Shown piece after piece: positions 12,245-23,571 of a stretch of DNA of 64,000 nt. Position 1 is the stretch's first letter, and every line of letters starts with the position of its first letter. Position numbers and translations under genes: made by a program. The DNA comes from Mangifera indica (Eukaryota > Streptophyta > Magnoliopsida > Sapindales > Anacardiaceae): positions 868,001 through 932,000 of the forward strand of contig NW_025401096.1 in the NCBI RefSeq assembly GCF_011075055.1. The letters are read 5' to 3'. The notes under the pieces were generated by a model, which was not told the DNA's origin, did no database searches, and saw nothing but the letters and a program-made list of their open reading frames with translations.

Positions 12245-14475
12245 ATCAACATTTTAAAGCTTAGATTGATTTATTGATTGGTCTAATCAAAAATTAATGT
12301 CAAATTCGATTCAAATCATAACTAAAATATCTATTTTAATCATTGGATCAGATCAATTTAGATGAATAATGTCTAATCGTAATTCAATTATGGGGCTAGA
12401 CTAATCTAACCATTTCGATAACATTTTGTGATTAAAACTTGGTGTAAACTCTTAGTTATGTCATGCTAACTTTACCAGTCCGAATGTATGTCAAATCGGT
12501 TGATTTACAATTAATCCTTTGCCCATGTTAATGCTCGGTCTAAGTCTAAAACTGTGAAGATTGCCTTGCCAAGTTGCCACGAATAATGTACTATTTTTTA
12601 TCAGAAATAAATAATTTTTAAATTTGCACATGATGTTTCTATGTTCTTATATGTTGTTTGGTTCTTGCTTGGCGTATTAACGTCTGATTAGCTAATTAAT
12701 TAAGGATAATTCACTATTTTCCACCCAAGATTTGATGACCAATTCTCCCTTTTTAAATTAAAAAAAAAAAACAAATTCCTAACCAGTTTCTATTTCTACT
12801 AGTGAATTTATTTGCTTTTTTCTTGAAAATGATTATTTTTTTTATTAAAATTAGGGGACTACAATTGACAATTGATAGAAATGCTAATTATCAACATATC
12901 TTTTAGCAGTTTAAAAATTTATTTCTTAAACTCCTAAAAAATATCAAAACTTTAATTAGATTTAAAAATTATGTTTTAATCAATTTTAGGGGGTGTAATT
13001 GTTATTTTTAAATTTTCTAAAATACCCTCAACTTTGTTAATTTCCAAAAAATCCTTGAAAATTTTTATGAACACCTTTAAACTTATCAATAATTAAGCTC
13101 CCCTTCAAATTTTTGAATAGAAAAAACAAAGAGGAAAATAAAAATAAGAAAATAAGAGAAAAAGAAACAAAAAGAAAAGAACGAGATGAAAAAGAGAAAA
13201 TAAAAAAAATTATATATAAAATGATCTCCTTACTTTTTCACTTAATGAAATTTACTTATAAAATTAAATGATGAACAAAAATCTAATTTTTTAAAATTTA
13301 AAGGATGAAAATTTATCATTTTACCGGTAAGAAATAATCTTATGGCTTAAAATTAATAATATATTAAATAGATAAAACCAAGTAGACCTCATAGTTTGAG
13401 TCATCATATCATATTCGTGTCATATCAATTTGGATTTAGAGTCAGAGTTCTTCAACTCTAATCAAACTTAAACTAGAATCATATAAAAATATTTTAACCT
13501 TAATTTAACCTTTAATTTTCAGACTGACTCAACACAACCTAAATTGACTTAAAATTATCTATTATTTTCACTTTTATAAGTGTTTTTAACATTTTAGTTT
13601 TTTCACAAGATTACTATTATTAATAAAATATGTAATATAACTTTTTTTTCTTGTTTTACAAATGGTCTAAAAATTAAAACACTTTAATAATTTTACTAGT
13701 CAAATTACATTTTTTTTATCAAATAATAATATGAAATATTTGAATAAAAATTAACAATAATATAAGTAATTACAATTATATAAACATATAATTATATGCG
13801 ATCGATAAAAATTTTAACTATTTTTAATATTGTCTTTCAAATTTCTATATTATATTCTTAATAAATTTTATTAAAGTAATATTTTTTTAAATATTCGAGT
13901 AAGTTTGAGCCATATTAGATTACTTTTATATCCACTATAACATTACTAATTTAGTTTTAAATCATATTGAATTAATTTGAAATAATTTTCATGCTAAAAA
14001 ATTCAAATTTAACCTAATTTTTTTTTTACATCATGTTATATTAGATTAAAAAGTAGTATTAAAAATTGTCAAAAAATCATAGGTAGGTGACAGACCCTTT
14101 TCAACAAGATAAGAAGCCGATAATTCACTTTTAATTATTTTACGGGTTAATAATTGAATTATGATATGATTAATGAATATAAATTGTAATTAATCAGTAC
14201 AAATCGAATCTCAGAGTATAAAACCACGTTTATTTGAAGGTTCATACCCAATAATATGTTGCCAGGTCACTAAAAAACTGTTTAGTTTGATTATTAATTA
14301 GGGCAAGCTTTCATTTTTTTTTATTTTTATAATGGAGTGTCTAGCTGGAGAAAACATGCCTCTTTCATCAATATCAACAACTCACTGATAAATTGCTACG
14401 TTACTCAAACATATAATTGGGGTTAGACACTGCCCTGTCTTGATTGGGCTGAATTCGATGCAACTTGCCAAGTCC
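12245..14475 (+). repeat. Duplicated non-coding segment, copy 1 (partner at 38576-40130)
   Basis: No gene. Long colinear matches to the partner include GTTATGTCAT.CTAA, AATAATGTACTATTTTTT, TTGTTTGGTTCTTGCTTGG, TAATTAATTAAGG and, at the far end, GGTTAATAATTGAATTATGA and GTTGCCAGGTCACTAAAA. Copy 1 is about 0.7 kb longer, mainly from AT-rich sequence at 13330-14050. Both copies have the same orientation. It may be an unrecognised dispersed repeat or a real segmental duplication that once included a flank of the PMEI locus. Confidence 0.7.
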
Positions 14476-15507
14476 AGGGGTATTTTGGAGGAAATGGGCA
14501 TTTGCCACACACACCCAATTACTGTTCAAGTTTATAAACAGTGCTTGGGCATGGTGAATAATAAGTAGGAATGTTTTTTTTTTGGGAAATTATAAAAAAT
14601 AGCCAAAATATCCCTCCATTAAGCAAAAATACCCAAATTCACTATTCCTAAGCAAAAATACCCATAGCTTTTTCTAAAATGCCAAAATTACCCCTCCCCT
14701 AATTTCCCTTTATATAAACTCTCTCACTCTCATTTTCATTACATATATTTCTTATATATCACTTAAATACTTACTTTCACTCTCATTTTTATTTAATACC
14801 AAATACTACGGGTTCGTTTAGAAAGAAGAAATTCGTATTTCTGAATTCAAATCGAAAAAATGAATTCGTGAAAACTATATTGAAAATAACATGTTATGAA
14901 TAAATAGATATATTGAAATATCCTAGAATATCAATAATAAAAAATTACTCAAAAATCTAAAAAAACATATCTGAATTTCGAAAACTAAACGTTCAAATAG
15001 CTTATGAACGAGAAAACCGAAAAATCAATCAAAAATTTCATAATTACATCGTAAAACGTGTCTAAAAAAGCACATCATAATTACAAATATCAAATTTGAA
15101 AATTACATATCAAAAAAGTCTAGTCCGATAACAAACAAACTCAAAATCATAAAAATCGAAAATCCTAAATTTGATAAAATAAAAAAACTGCATAATACAC
15201 ATTGAAACAGTTTTATTTTGGCCTCCAAATTTGGTGCAATTGGCAAAGCGGTTGTTATTATAGAGCTCGAAATGATCTTCGCGTTGATATATTACAGGTC
15301 TCGTAACTCCTCCCGGATCAAAAGTTATGGTCGTTCAAAGTTTGTCTCATATAAACCCTATAGTTTTAAAAAAGTTAATTTCCACCCAACCCACGGTTTT
15401 CACGGCAACAGCCCTTTGTCACGTGGAAAATTTCAAAAAAGCTCACAGTGGACTAAGGACTCTCATAGAACTCCCTAATATTTTGAAAACACTATTAAGC
15501 CCTCTAA

Positions 15508-15567
15508 CCCACTGTCGACAGTGGGAGAAATCATTCGACAGTGGGAAACACTGTTTCCACTGTCGAA
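15508..15567. repeat. Palindrome plus long hairpin built on CGACAGTGGG
   Basis: CCCACTGTCGACAGTGGG (15508-15525) is a perfect 18-base palindrome. Directly after it, TTCGACAGTGGGAAAC (15534-15549) pairs with GTTTCCACTGTCGAA (15553-15567), with one bulged G and a three-base loop. The word GACAGTGGG also recurs near 15874. Confidence 0.85.
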
Positions 15568-15894
15568 CTGCTAAACGTTTCGGAAGGGATTTTCGGCTAA
15601 AAATTCGTTGTTTCGGCCTCCAATTTCAAGAAAAATCAAATCTACATAGGCTATAACACAAAACCCTTCAACCAATTCAACGAAATCACCCAAAAATCAA
15701 AACATTTTAAGTATTGTTCAAAATCGAAATCCTAAAGTTTTAAACCGCAAAATCTCACTCAAATCTCAATAATATGAACAATAACTTGATTCAAACAAGA
15801 TGACAGAAGATATGCTAACGTTCTGTGCCATTTTCGGTTACCAGAAACCAGGAAAATCGTCAAAAATCTGGCTGACAGTGGGATGACCGGGGGA

Positions 15895-15921
15895 CAGGGG
15901 AAAATTTTGAATTTTCCCCTG
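15895..15921. repeat. Perfect 12-bp stem, 3-base loop hairpin
   Basis: CAGGGGAAAATT, loop TTG, AATTTTCCCCTG. It lies inside the TIR element at 14584-16083, near its right end. Confidence 0.85.
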
Positions 15922-16092
15922 TTTTTGAACAGTGAAATTATAGTGGGAACCGGGAAAATTTGTTGTGTTTATATATGAGCAGTTTCAACATTTCACAAAA
16001 GTTGGGCATTTTTGCTTTAATCTGATTTTTTTGGACAATTTCGCTTAAACCCCCTTACTTTTGCCTATTTTTTATAATTTCCCTTTTTTTTT

Positions 16093-16950
16093 ACCCTAAA
16101 AATAAGAATATTATTTCAAAAATTGAAAGCATAAATTAATTGTTCCAAGGATTATAGAAAACTCATACATTCTCTGATGATGATTGATGATCCATCTGTT
16201 TACGATTATCCAATTTACTTTAATTGTCAAAGATAATTTGTGTGGAAATGATTGACAATTGAATTTTTATTTAAAGTCTAAAATTGTCTTTTGTCAAAGA
16301 AAAAATTAACATAATATTTTTAAGGAGAAATTTTATCTTCTTTTTCTTCACACACAGAACTAAAATTAGATTATAGTTATTGTCTCTCAAAAGGAATGTA
16401 GTACATGGATAAATGAAATCTTAAAAGTTACTCAAATCAACACTTTGTGGTATATTTAGATGACTTTATCGTAAACTCGAAGTCAGATACGCCTCATTTA
16501 ATATTTACAGTATTAACAAAATGTCAATTTTGACATATTTAATTGTTCCAACAAAAATCATATTATTAAGTATGAAAATTAGATTTTGTAAAGCATGAAA
16601 AGAATCATTGTAAACATTTAAAAATCATAGAAAATACAAACTTTGTAACTCATTTCACAAATAAATTTGACTAAACAATTTAAGAATTAAGAAAAATCAC
16701 ATAATTTTTTAGTTAGATTATGTTTTTTTTTTAAATGAAAGATTTCATCGGAATGAATCGTTAAGAGTGATAAGCAGTTTTAAACTAGTTTGGATTTCCA
16801 TTCATTTTTGGGCACTCAGCCTGCTCAATCCTCATAACGACTGTGCATAGAATAACCCAATTAATGAGTGGCATTGAATAGTTTCAAAACGACAATTGAA
16901 ATGCCGTTTTTGGGTTATCCAAGGGCAAAAGTGTCATTTCGTTTCATCAC
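16093..16950. other. AT-rich intergenic region upstream of PMEI
   Basis: No gene or recognisable repeat is seen. It must contain most of the PMEI promoter, but I cannot pick out a specific regulatory site. Confidence 0.6.
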
Positions 16951-16958
16951 TTTTCCGG

Positions 16959-16966
16959 TATTTAAA
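16959..16966 (+). promoter_or_regulatory. Putative TATA box of the PMEI gene
   Basis: TATTTAAA lies 79-86 bases upstream of the chosen ATG. Transcription would then start about 30 bases downstream, near 16990, leaving a 5' leader of roughly 55 bases that ends in an A-rich stretch (ACAAAACAAAACAAAGCC). This placement argues against using the earlier in-frame ATG at 16868, which lies upstream of the box. Confidence 0.5.
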
Positions 16967-17044
16967 AACATGAATCCTCTCACATTGAAGCCCACCACCC
17001 TGTTTCTCTCCCTGTCAATCCACAGAACAAAACAAAACAAAGCC

Positions 17045-17710
17045 ATGAACAAAAACAGTTCACGTCCTCTTTCCCTTCTCCCTTTTCTCTTTTTATTTGA
17101 CCTCCGGTTAATCTCAGCCCTTAATCTCAACTCAATTTCATCCGTCGATTTCATCCCCAGCCCCAGCCCCGGTTACCAACCCCTAGCCAATGGCTCAGAT
17201 TTCATCCGCTCCAGCTGCAACTCCACTCTCTACCCCGACCTCTGCTACGCCTCCTTGGAAGCATACTCCAGTTCCGTCCACGAGGACCCAGCGCTATTGG
17301 CGAGCGTTGCCATTGGCGTCAGCTTAAAGAAGGCGAAAACGATAGCGTCCTACTTGGTCAACCTCAGCCACGAGGGCGACTTCCACTCAGACCCCAGAGC
17401 GTCATCGGCGCTCCACGACTGTCTATCAAACTTTGGTGACGCCGTGGACGAGATCCAAGGGTCGCTGAAACAGATTCGCGACCTGGGCGCAGCGGGGAGT
17501 TCCAAGGAGAACCTCCGGTTCCTGTTGAGTAATGTGCAGACGTGGATGAGCGCAGCGTTGACGGACCAGGAGACTTGTGCCGACGGTTTCGATGACTTGG
17601 CGGACGGGCCGCTGAAGGCGGATGTTATCGATAGGACTGCGTGTGTGAAGAAATTGACGAGCAATGCACTTGCTTTGGTTAATAGTTACGTTGAGAAAGC
17701 AACAAGTTGA
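17045..17710 (+). CDS. Pectin methylesterase inhibitor (invertase/PME inhibitor family), secreted
   Basis: A 221-residue, single-exon protein. Residues 1 to about 25 (MNKNSSRPLSLLPFLFLFDL...) form a signal peptide, so it acts in the apoplast or cell wall. The mature part is an alpha-helical PMEI domain: SSCNSTLYPDLCY gives the first cysteine pair, HDCLSNFGDAVDEI the third, ETCADGF the fourth, and a fifth occurs in RTACVKK. Family members bind PMEs one-to-one and block pectin de-esterification; some instead inhibit invertases, which sequence alone cannot exclude. An in-frame ATG at 16868 would add 59 residues, but it precedes the TATA-like box and masks the signal peptide. GC content is far above the flanks, with many G/C third positions. 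No broken motif is seen. Pathway partners in the window are only the dead PME fragments at 55-60.7 kb. Confidence 0.9.
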   Translation: MNKNSSRPLSLLPFLFLFDLRLISALNLNSISSVDFIPSPSPGYQPLANGSDFIRSSCNSTLYPDLCYASLEAYSSSVHEDPALLASVAIGVSLKKAKTIASYLVNLSHEGDFHSDPRASSALHDCLSNFGDAVDEIQGSLKQIRDLGAAGSSKENLRFLLSNVQTWMSAALTDQETCADGFDDLADGPLKADVIDRTACVKKLTSNALALVNSYVEKATS

Positions 17711-17784
17711 TGAGACGTTGGAGAGTTAAAATTATAACATTTATAATTATGATTGATAATAATTACTCATAAAGAACGAAAAAC

Positions 17785-17790
17785 AATAAA
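17785..17790 (+). terminator. Putative poly(A) signal of PMEI
   Basis: AATAAA, 75 bases after the TGA stop, in AT-rich sequence typical of plant 3' ends. Confidence 0.5.
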
Positions 17791-18183
17791 TGAGTTTATA
17801 AATTATGTGCTTTCCTTCGGTACAAAAACCTGACCGTTGATCTTCAGGGGCCACAAATCATGAATTGGTGGTCGCTAGTTTTCTCCATCCATATGCGAAG
17901 CATTTTGTTTGATTTCGCCGATGATCGTTGTGAGACATTTGGAATCACATTTTAGAAAGAAGGTTACGTGAAAGAGGCTGGCTTGCTTTAAACATGCATT
18001 TTTACTAATGATGATGATTAACCTTGATTAATTAAGCTTAATTATAAAATGATGAGTCTCAATAAGATTCGGTCAACTACCCTTGACTAATGAAGAATAT
18101 TATTTATCCTTACACATTTGGGAAAATAACTTGATTTATGCATTTTAACATAAATTTTAAAAAATTGTAATCATAATAAAGGA
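17791..18183. other. Intergenic sequence downstream of PMEI
   Basis: Contains the likely 3' end of the PMEI transcript and otherwise nothing I recognise. Confidence 0.5.
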
Positions 18184-18480
18184 ATATTAAATTAAATATC
18201 CCACCAAAGTGGGGTAAAGCAAAAATGTCTCATTTCTAAAATCCTAAGTAAAAATGCCTCATTTTTAAGGGTTCAAGCAAAAATGTCTCAAATCTTTTTT
18301 AATACCAATAATACCCTTCACTACTTCTATATAAACTCTCATCTTCATGCCTTCCTCACACTATTCAAATTTTTATTTTTCAATCAATATCTAACACTGT
18401 GGGGTTGCTCAGAAGAAAGAAAATTTATGTTTCTGAGTTCAAATAAAAAAAAATCGATCCGTGATAGTAAAATTTTATAT
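18184..18480. repeat. Left terminal region of the large TIR element
   Basis: Three direct repeats close to AAGCAAAAATGTCTCATTT (from 18217, 18249 and 18275), then a stretch matching the 14584 element: CTTCTATATAAACTCTCA, CTGTGGGGTTGCTCAGAAG and ATGTTTCTGAGTTCAAAT correspond to TATATAAACTCTCTCAC, CTACGGGTTCGTTTAGAAAG and GTATTTCTGAATTCAAAT there. Confidence 0.65.
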
Positions 18481-18489
18481 TAATCTTAA

Positions 18490-19304
18490 TTTAAAACTTA
18501 ATTTATTTGTTAAATCAAGTTTGTATATTTTATTTATATAATAACATAAGGGGGTATTTGGATATTTGACATTATATGAGGGGGTTAAAAAATTTTTACA
18601 AAAATATGAGGAGTATTTTGATATTAGACAATGTATGAAAGTGTTAAATGAAAAAATGTTTACATTGTCGACATGTATAAAATTGATATATTATATTCGC
18701 TAGCTTAGATGACAAGAAATTGGGCAAAACAGTCATTGAAGGGCTCACCAAAAGAGTCATTTATACCCTTGCTAGATTATTATTATAATTTAGAGCATGT
18801 TAATCTAAATTTCGCTCAAGCGCTAGACACTCTATGAAGTGCAACATAAAAGCAGCGTAATCGTTAGATCATGCGCCTTATTGCGAGGTACCCTTCGCTT
18901 AACACAATGCTAGGTGATCTTGTTGTGGTGTATAGTCTATAGTAGACCAAAAATTTGTGGACGCTAGTAATGTCAGGATAAAGGTGATGTATGATCACAT
19001 CCGATGAGCAAGCCCCTCATGGTTGCCTATAAAAGTCTTCTAGGAGTCATATACAATGATCATCCACTCATGTAGATCTAGGACCCCTGCGACCTAATAA
19101 GCACAGTCAAAGTTTATAGGTATGAAAACCTACAAACATAGAAAAATTATAATGGAGACATGTGTTGTATATAAATAAATTATAATAGAAACACGCATAT
19201 ACAATACCTTGATTGACCATGTCCATGGTTTGTAAAATAAACCCAACATATAATCTGTCTTAACCATCTTGGTGAAGAGCTCTAACCACTTATAATGACC
19301 CTAC
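18490..19304. other. Interior of the large TIR element, no recognised gene
   Basis: AT-rich sequence followed by a more mixed block (18790-19300) without a protein I can identify. It may hold the 3' end of the minus-strand DUF1985-type gene. Confidence 0.4.
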
Positions 19305-19324
19305 GGGGGGGGGGGGGGGGGGGG
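19305..19324 (+). repeat. Uninterrupted run of 20 G
   Basis: A single-base tract in otherwise AT-rich DNA. It could form quadruplex structures or mark an unreliable assembly point. Confidence 0.95.
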
Positions 19325-21190
19325 TCTAGTTGTTGTATGCCATGCTGATATGCCCCATGAAGAACATGTGGGTTGTTGTCTAACTCTATGGGACAACAAC
19401 TGGTACTTATGCTGGTGTCAATGTAGTAGTGCCAAGAAGGAATTTATATACTGATGATCGACAAGAAAACATGAATTGAATATAGAACATAAATTGTTTT
19501 ATGTTTTTATGAATATATAAAACATTTGAATAAAGTCAATAGATACAAACTACTTACATCGTCGGTCAATCACTGATGCGGCTTGACAACGATATGCTAA
19601 AATATGGCTTTGGACTTGGCTTCTATGCAATAGACCTCATATGGTCTGATGCTCTAGCTTCGTCATACCATTTTTGAAAATCTTCCTCATGCTCTATGGT
19701 TAAGAAGGGAATTGTCTGAATTTGCCATTTTGCTCTAAGTTTAAGCAAACTTGTGTATGGAATACGTACAAGAAGCCCTTCCGAATGACCTTACTATGAG
19801 CTGTTTGCACCAACTGAACAAAATAAAAAAAATTTGTTAATTCAATAATTCATCTTAATTAACACACTCGATGAAATAGGCTAATGTTACCTGCTCAACG
19901 TATGATAATGGAATCCTCCTATGATGTCAAGTCAACCATTTGTACCTTGAGATGGATTGGGAAATGAGTTTAATGTTTTTAGTTATCAATATATAGAAGA
20001 GAAAATACATTTAATTATGGATATACCTCATCACCATCTCTTTGTGAAAGAACATTGATAAGCTCATCTCCCTATGAGCCGATATCAATCACCTTTTTAC
20101 TCATGCTACCCGAGAGGTCCGCCAGGAAGAACAATTGTTCATCCTAAAAATATGAAGAATAAAAAGTTATCACCCTATTAGATTTAACTGCATTTAGCAA
20201 ACTTTAAAACAACAATATACATACCTGTATGATAGGGGATGATGTATGTGGAGAATTTTGAATCGATACTCCTTTATGACCAGTACCCAATACGAAATTT
20301 AATAATAAATTATTTAATAAAATTTCATATAAAATGTCATAATAAATAATTATTAACCTTGACTGGGGGAGAAGGAGATGGAATCATAGCACATACATGA
20401 TAGAGCCTATCAATACTGTTAAGAGAACCATGTATGAAATTTAATAATAAATTGTTCAATAACATTTCATATAAAATGTCGTAACAAGTAATTTCTAACC
20501 TTGACTGGGGAGGAGATGGAATCATAACGAGTACAAGAGAGGGCCTACCAGTACTATTGGGAGAACTCAGTATGAAATTTAATAATAAATTGTTCAATAA
20601 CATTTCATATTAAATGTTATAATAAATAATTACTAATCTTGGCTTGGGAAGCAAATGGAATCACAACACATATGGGCGAGGGCCTACCAGCACCGTTGTA
20701 AGAATCTGTACAAATATATACGTATCAGACTAATGAGTAAAAAAATTCTTGATAACGAATAAATAAACATGGATATATGCATGTGATATTTGAGCCTCTA
20801 GATGAGAAATCTGACCAGACACCTCCTCTAGCAAAAGAAACATCTTGTGCCATGTCTCATTCAATATAAGATTGACCCATCTCATCAATGTAACATTAAA
20901 AGTGGACATCTTAGAGGCCACACCAATGGGCGCTAGTGAAAGACGTTATGTTATGAGGGCTACATCGGTGGGTGATAAGCTTTCATCATGAAGGGCACAC
21001 CTGAGTCACTAACAGTAGCCAACTCAACAATAGAGGGCTCAATGACATGTGACACGGTAGGAGTGCGATCAATGGGTAGAGATGCATAGTTTGTAGGAGT
21101 CAATGATGATGATGATGTTGATATTGATGGAGAGAAGTAGCCAACGACACTGATATACCATGGCAACTCTCATTGTTTAAAGAAGTATCC
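19325..21190 (-). pseudogene. Downstream exons of the broken DUF1985-type gene
   Basis: Protein-like stretches, each bounded by stops or introns, appear on the minus strand: MASKMSTFNVTLMRWVNLIL then a heptad-like EEVSGQISHLEAQ (20921-20730); three copies of a short exon-like block in a tandem repeat (20294-20710); DEQLFFLADLSGSMSKKVID (about 20150-20040); and IPYTSLLKLRAKWQIQTIPF followed by LTIEHEEDFQKWYDEA (about 19780-19620). I do not recognise these stretches individually. Their order and strand continue the DUF1985-like piece at 26798-27047. The expected Ulp1 protease catalytic residues (His, Asp, Cys) are not visible, so they are lost, diverged or in unread exons. Confidence 0.4.
20294..20710. 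repeat. Three tandem copies of an about 140-bp unit
   Basis: Units start at 20294, 20436 and 20574 with GAAATTTAATAATAAATT. Each continues with an AT-rich half resembling an intron (CATTTCATAT.AAATGTC) and a GC-richer half resembling an exon (TTGACTGGGG, GATGGAATCAT, GAGGGCCTACCAG on the + strand). Spacing is 142 and 138 bases. Confidence 0.85.
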
Positions 21191-21201
21191 AACAAGAAAT
21201 T

Positions 21202-22025
21202 TGTTGGACCACTAGGTATTTTAATTATGTCAAAACTAAGTTTAAAGTTGTTAATTTATATTTATTGAACTAATTAAGTCTATGACATAAAATTCTTATG
21301 ACCGAAAGATAGGTTAAATGTATTTCTTTCATCTTTTTAGACATTAGACTCTCATCTCTTATGGGACGTTGGTTCCTTTGCTTGTCTCATGCCTATCCTT
21401 ACAAGTTTAGAGCTCTCAGAAATTTTACCAAATGAATAAGGATGTTCATCCTAAAAATAGAGATGCCCATTCCTATACTTGGTACACCCATTCCTCTAGC
21501 AGTCCCTTATTAGTCCCTTCATATTTGAAGTTTCTAGAATTGAAGTCTGAAGTGCAAAAATGACGCTCATCCATTAAGTAGCACACTTTAAGAATTCGAT
21601 CATTCGATGATTATTTCAAAGCTGTCAAAGTCCAAATATGTAAGAGGATGTCTATCCCTCAAAATATGATGCTCATCCCATCATGTTTTCTTGGACAAAA
21701 GCTCAAAGGATACATTATCCAAACCAACGGTCATTTGAGCCATTCAAACTATCCAAGACTATAAACTGATAACTCTTTAATAGGGAATAGGTTAGAGAAT
21801 ATCATGTAAAAAACTTGTACTTTTATCGTCTCTAATTCCTTTCACACAAGCTCATGACTCAAAATTCTTTAGAGATATATTTGTGCTCATTTTCATGTAT
21901 TAGCCTTGTAGAGACATTCACAAACATTATTTTCTATATTCAAGAACTTAGACAAAATTTTGAATAACTATTGTAATGGGCGGAATTATGAATAATTATT
22001 GAGTTAAACACAATAAATTCTAGCA
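21202..22025 (+). repeat. 5' LTR of the SIRE-type element (shortened)
   Basis: Matches the 3' LTR from TGTTGGACCA through a series of GATGCCCAT/CATCC words to GAATAACTATTGTAATGGGC and GAATAATTATTGAGTT. It then lacks the 3' LTR's last part (the AATCACTATAAATC to CACCCCCTTCTAGG stretch), so it carries an end deletion. Confidence 0.75.
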
Positions 22026-22034
22026 GATGTTAAT

Positions 22035-22050
22035 TGGTATTAGAGCTTGG
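22035..22050 (+). promoter_or_regulatory. Primer-binding site (initiator tRNA-Met type)
   Basis: TGGTATTAGAGCTTGG, one base different from the usual TGGTATCAGAGC core. Confidence 0.75.
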
Positions 22051-22102
22051 ATTCTAGGTTTATAAATTCTAACAAATTTATAAGTTTAAGATCAAATTTA
22101 GA

Positions 22103-23571
22103 ATGGCTAATACATCTACCCCTGTTTTTGGTGAAGGATATAGTATTTCAAGACCACCATTGTTTTATAGGTTAAACTACACTCAATGAAAAATTAGGAT
22201 GAAACTTCACATTCAATTCGTAGATTATAATTATGGAAAATCATTGAAAATGGTGACTTTGTGCCTAGGAATCCTAGAACAAATTTGCTTAAGAATGAAG
22301 AAGATTTCAATGGGAAGATGAAAAATTAATGAGTCTAAATGCAAAGCTATGAATATGTTATTTTGTGCATTGACTTAACCAAATTTAATCATGTGATTTA
22401 GCCCAAGAGGTATGGACTATCCTTCAAACCACTCATAAAGGTACAAATCAAGTGAAGGAGTCCAATATCGAGCTTCTCTTGCAGGAGTATGAATTGTTCA
22501 AAATGAAGTTAGAAGATAATGTAACCGATATGTACAAGAGGTTCTCAAACTTGGTAAATGACCTTAGAGAACTTGGAAAGAAGTTTGAGACAACTAAGCT
22601 TGTGAAGAAGATGTTTTGATAGTTATTAGAATCATGAAGCATGAAGGTGATCACCATTAAAGAATGAAAAGACTTAAGCAAAATGGGCATGGATGAGTTT
22701 ATTGGAAGCCTATTAACATTTGAGATAAAAAGAAAGCCCAAGGAAGAGGAGAGTAAGCCTAAGAAAAACATTGCTATAAGAGTAGAAAATGATGGTGATG
22801 ATTCTTCAATGGATGAGGAAGATGTGAGTATTCTTGAAAGGAAATTCAATAACTTCCTTTTAAGAAGCAAAGACAAAAACTTTTCTAAAACAAAATACAA
22901 GGAGGATAGTGACGATGAAGCTATATACTATGAATGCAAGAGGCCTTGTTACATCCAATAAGAGTGTCCTAAACTCATGAAGAGGAGAAAGGCGAAGAAG
23001 TTCAAAAAGAAGGTGCTTATAGCCACTTGGAGCGGAAGCGAGAATTTAAGTGATGAAAATGAGTCGGAGCATGAAAGAGTCAATCTATGTTTCATGACCA
23101 TGAGTGAATCAAAGGAATAGGGTAATAACTCTATATCTTACTCTTTTAATAAATTGCAAAAAGTATTTGATTGTTTAATAGATGAATATAAATGTATGTG
23201 TGCTAAAAATAAATCTTTGAGAAAACAATTGACATGCATTAAAAATGATTATGAAAGAACTTGAATTAGTTAAAAATGATAAGATTTTAGCATCAAATGA
23301 GTTAGAAAAACTTATAAGTGAAAATGATGCATTACATGTGAAAATATCTAACTCAAATAAGATTTTAAATAAATTCAAAATAGGCACAAAAAGGTTAGAT
23401 GAGATGCTTGCATCTCAAAGATGTACATTAAATAAAGAAGACCTACGATATAATGGAAATAATCCTTTTGTTAAAACATATACACCATTGAAAAATGATC
23501 ATTCATTGCATTTAAAATGCAAGTTTTATACCTTTATCGGTCACTCTATTAGAATGTCTAATCAGGAATGA
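22103..23571 (+). pseudogene. Decayed copia (SIRE-type) gag
   Basis: ATG at 22103 opens MANTSTPVFGEGYSISRPPL, the conserved SIRE gag start, but a TGA replaces the Trp of the following YTQWK motif. Further shifts and stops occur around 22330-22680. Two open pieces remain. 22683-22961 has an acidic hinge (DDSSMDEEDVS) and a damaged zinc knuckle (YYECKRPCYIQ, stop, EC: first Cys and the His lost). 23245-23571 is a coiled-coil tail with RLDEMLASQRC. It would package retrotransposon RNA; it is inactive here. Protease, integrase and reverse transcriptase do not follow. Confidence 0.85.

Larger units (their letters stand above)
14584..16083. mobile_element. 1.5-kb non-autonomous TIR element (Mutator-like?)
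   Basis: Left end GGGAAATTATAAAAAATAG; the right end is its inverted copy (CTATTTTTTATAATTTCCC), giving about 25 bp of terminal inverted repeat with one mismatch. It is flanked by T tracts (10 on the left, 9 on the right) that would fit a 9-bp Mutator-type duplication but are too simple to prove it. AAGCAAAAATACCCA occurs twice near the left end and inverted near the right end. The short ORFs inside (15218-15478, 15327-15656) show no domain. The inner left part (ACGGGTTCGTTTAGAAAG and on) is related to the left end of the large element at 18184. Confidence 0.7.

Noticed and set aside
16868..17044. 59-residue N-terminal extension of the PMEI ORF
   Set aside because: It starts upstream of the TATA-like box and would bury the signal peptide; the ATG at 17045 gives a standard secreted PMEI.
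16915..17664. Antisense ORFs opposite PMEI (79 and 104 residues)
   Set aside because: Shadows of the GC-richer coding strand; no domain or independent signal.
19325..21190. Ulp1 (C48) protease catalytic domain
   Set aside because: Expected from the DUF1985 association, but the His, Asp and Cys motifs could not be found, so it is not claimed.
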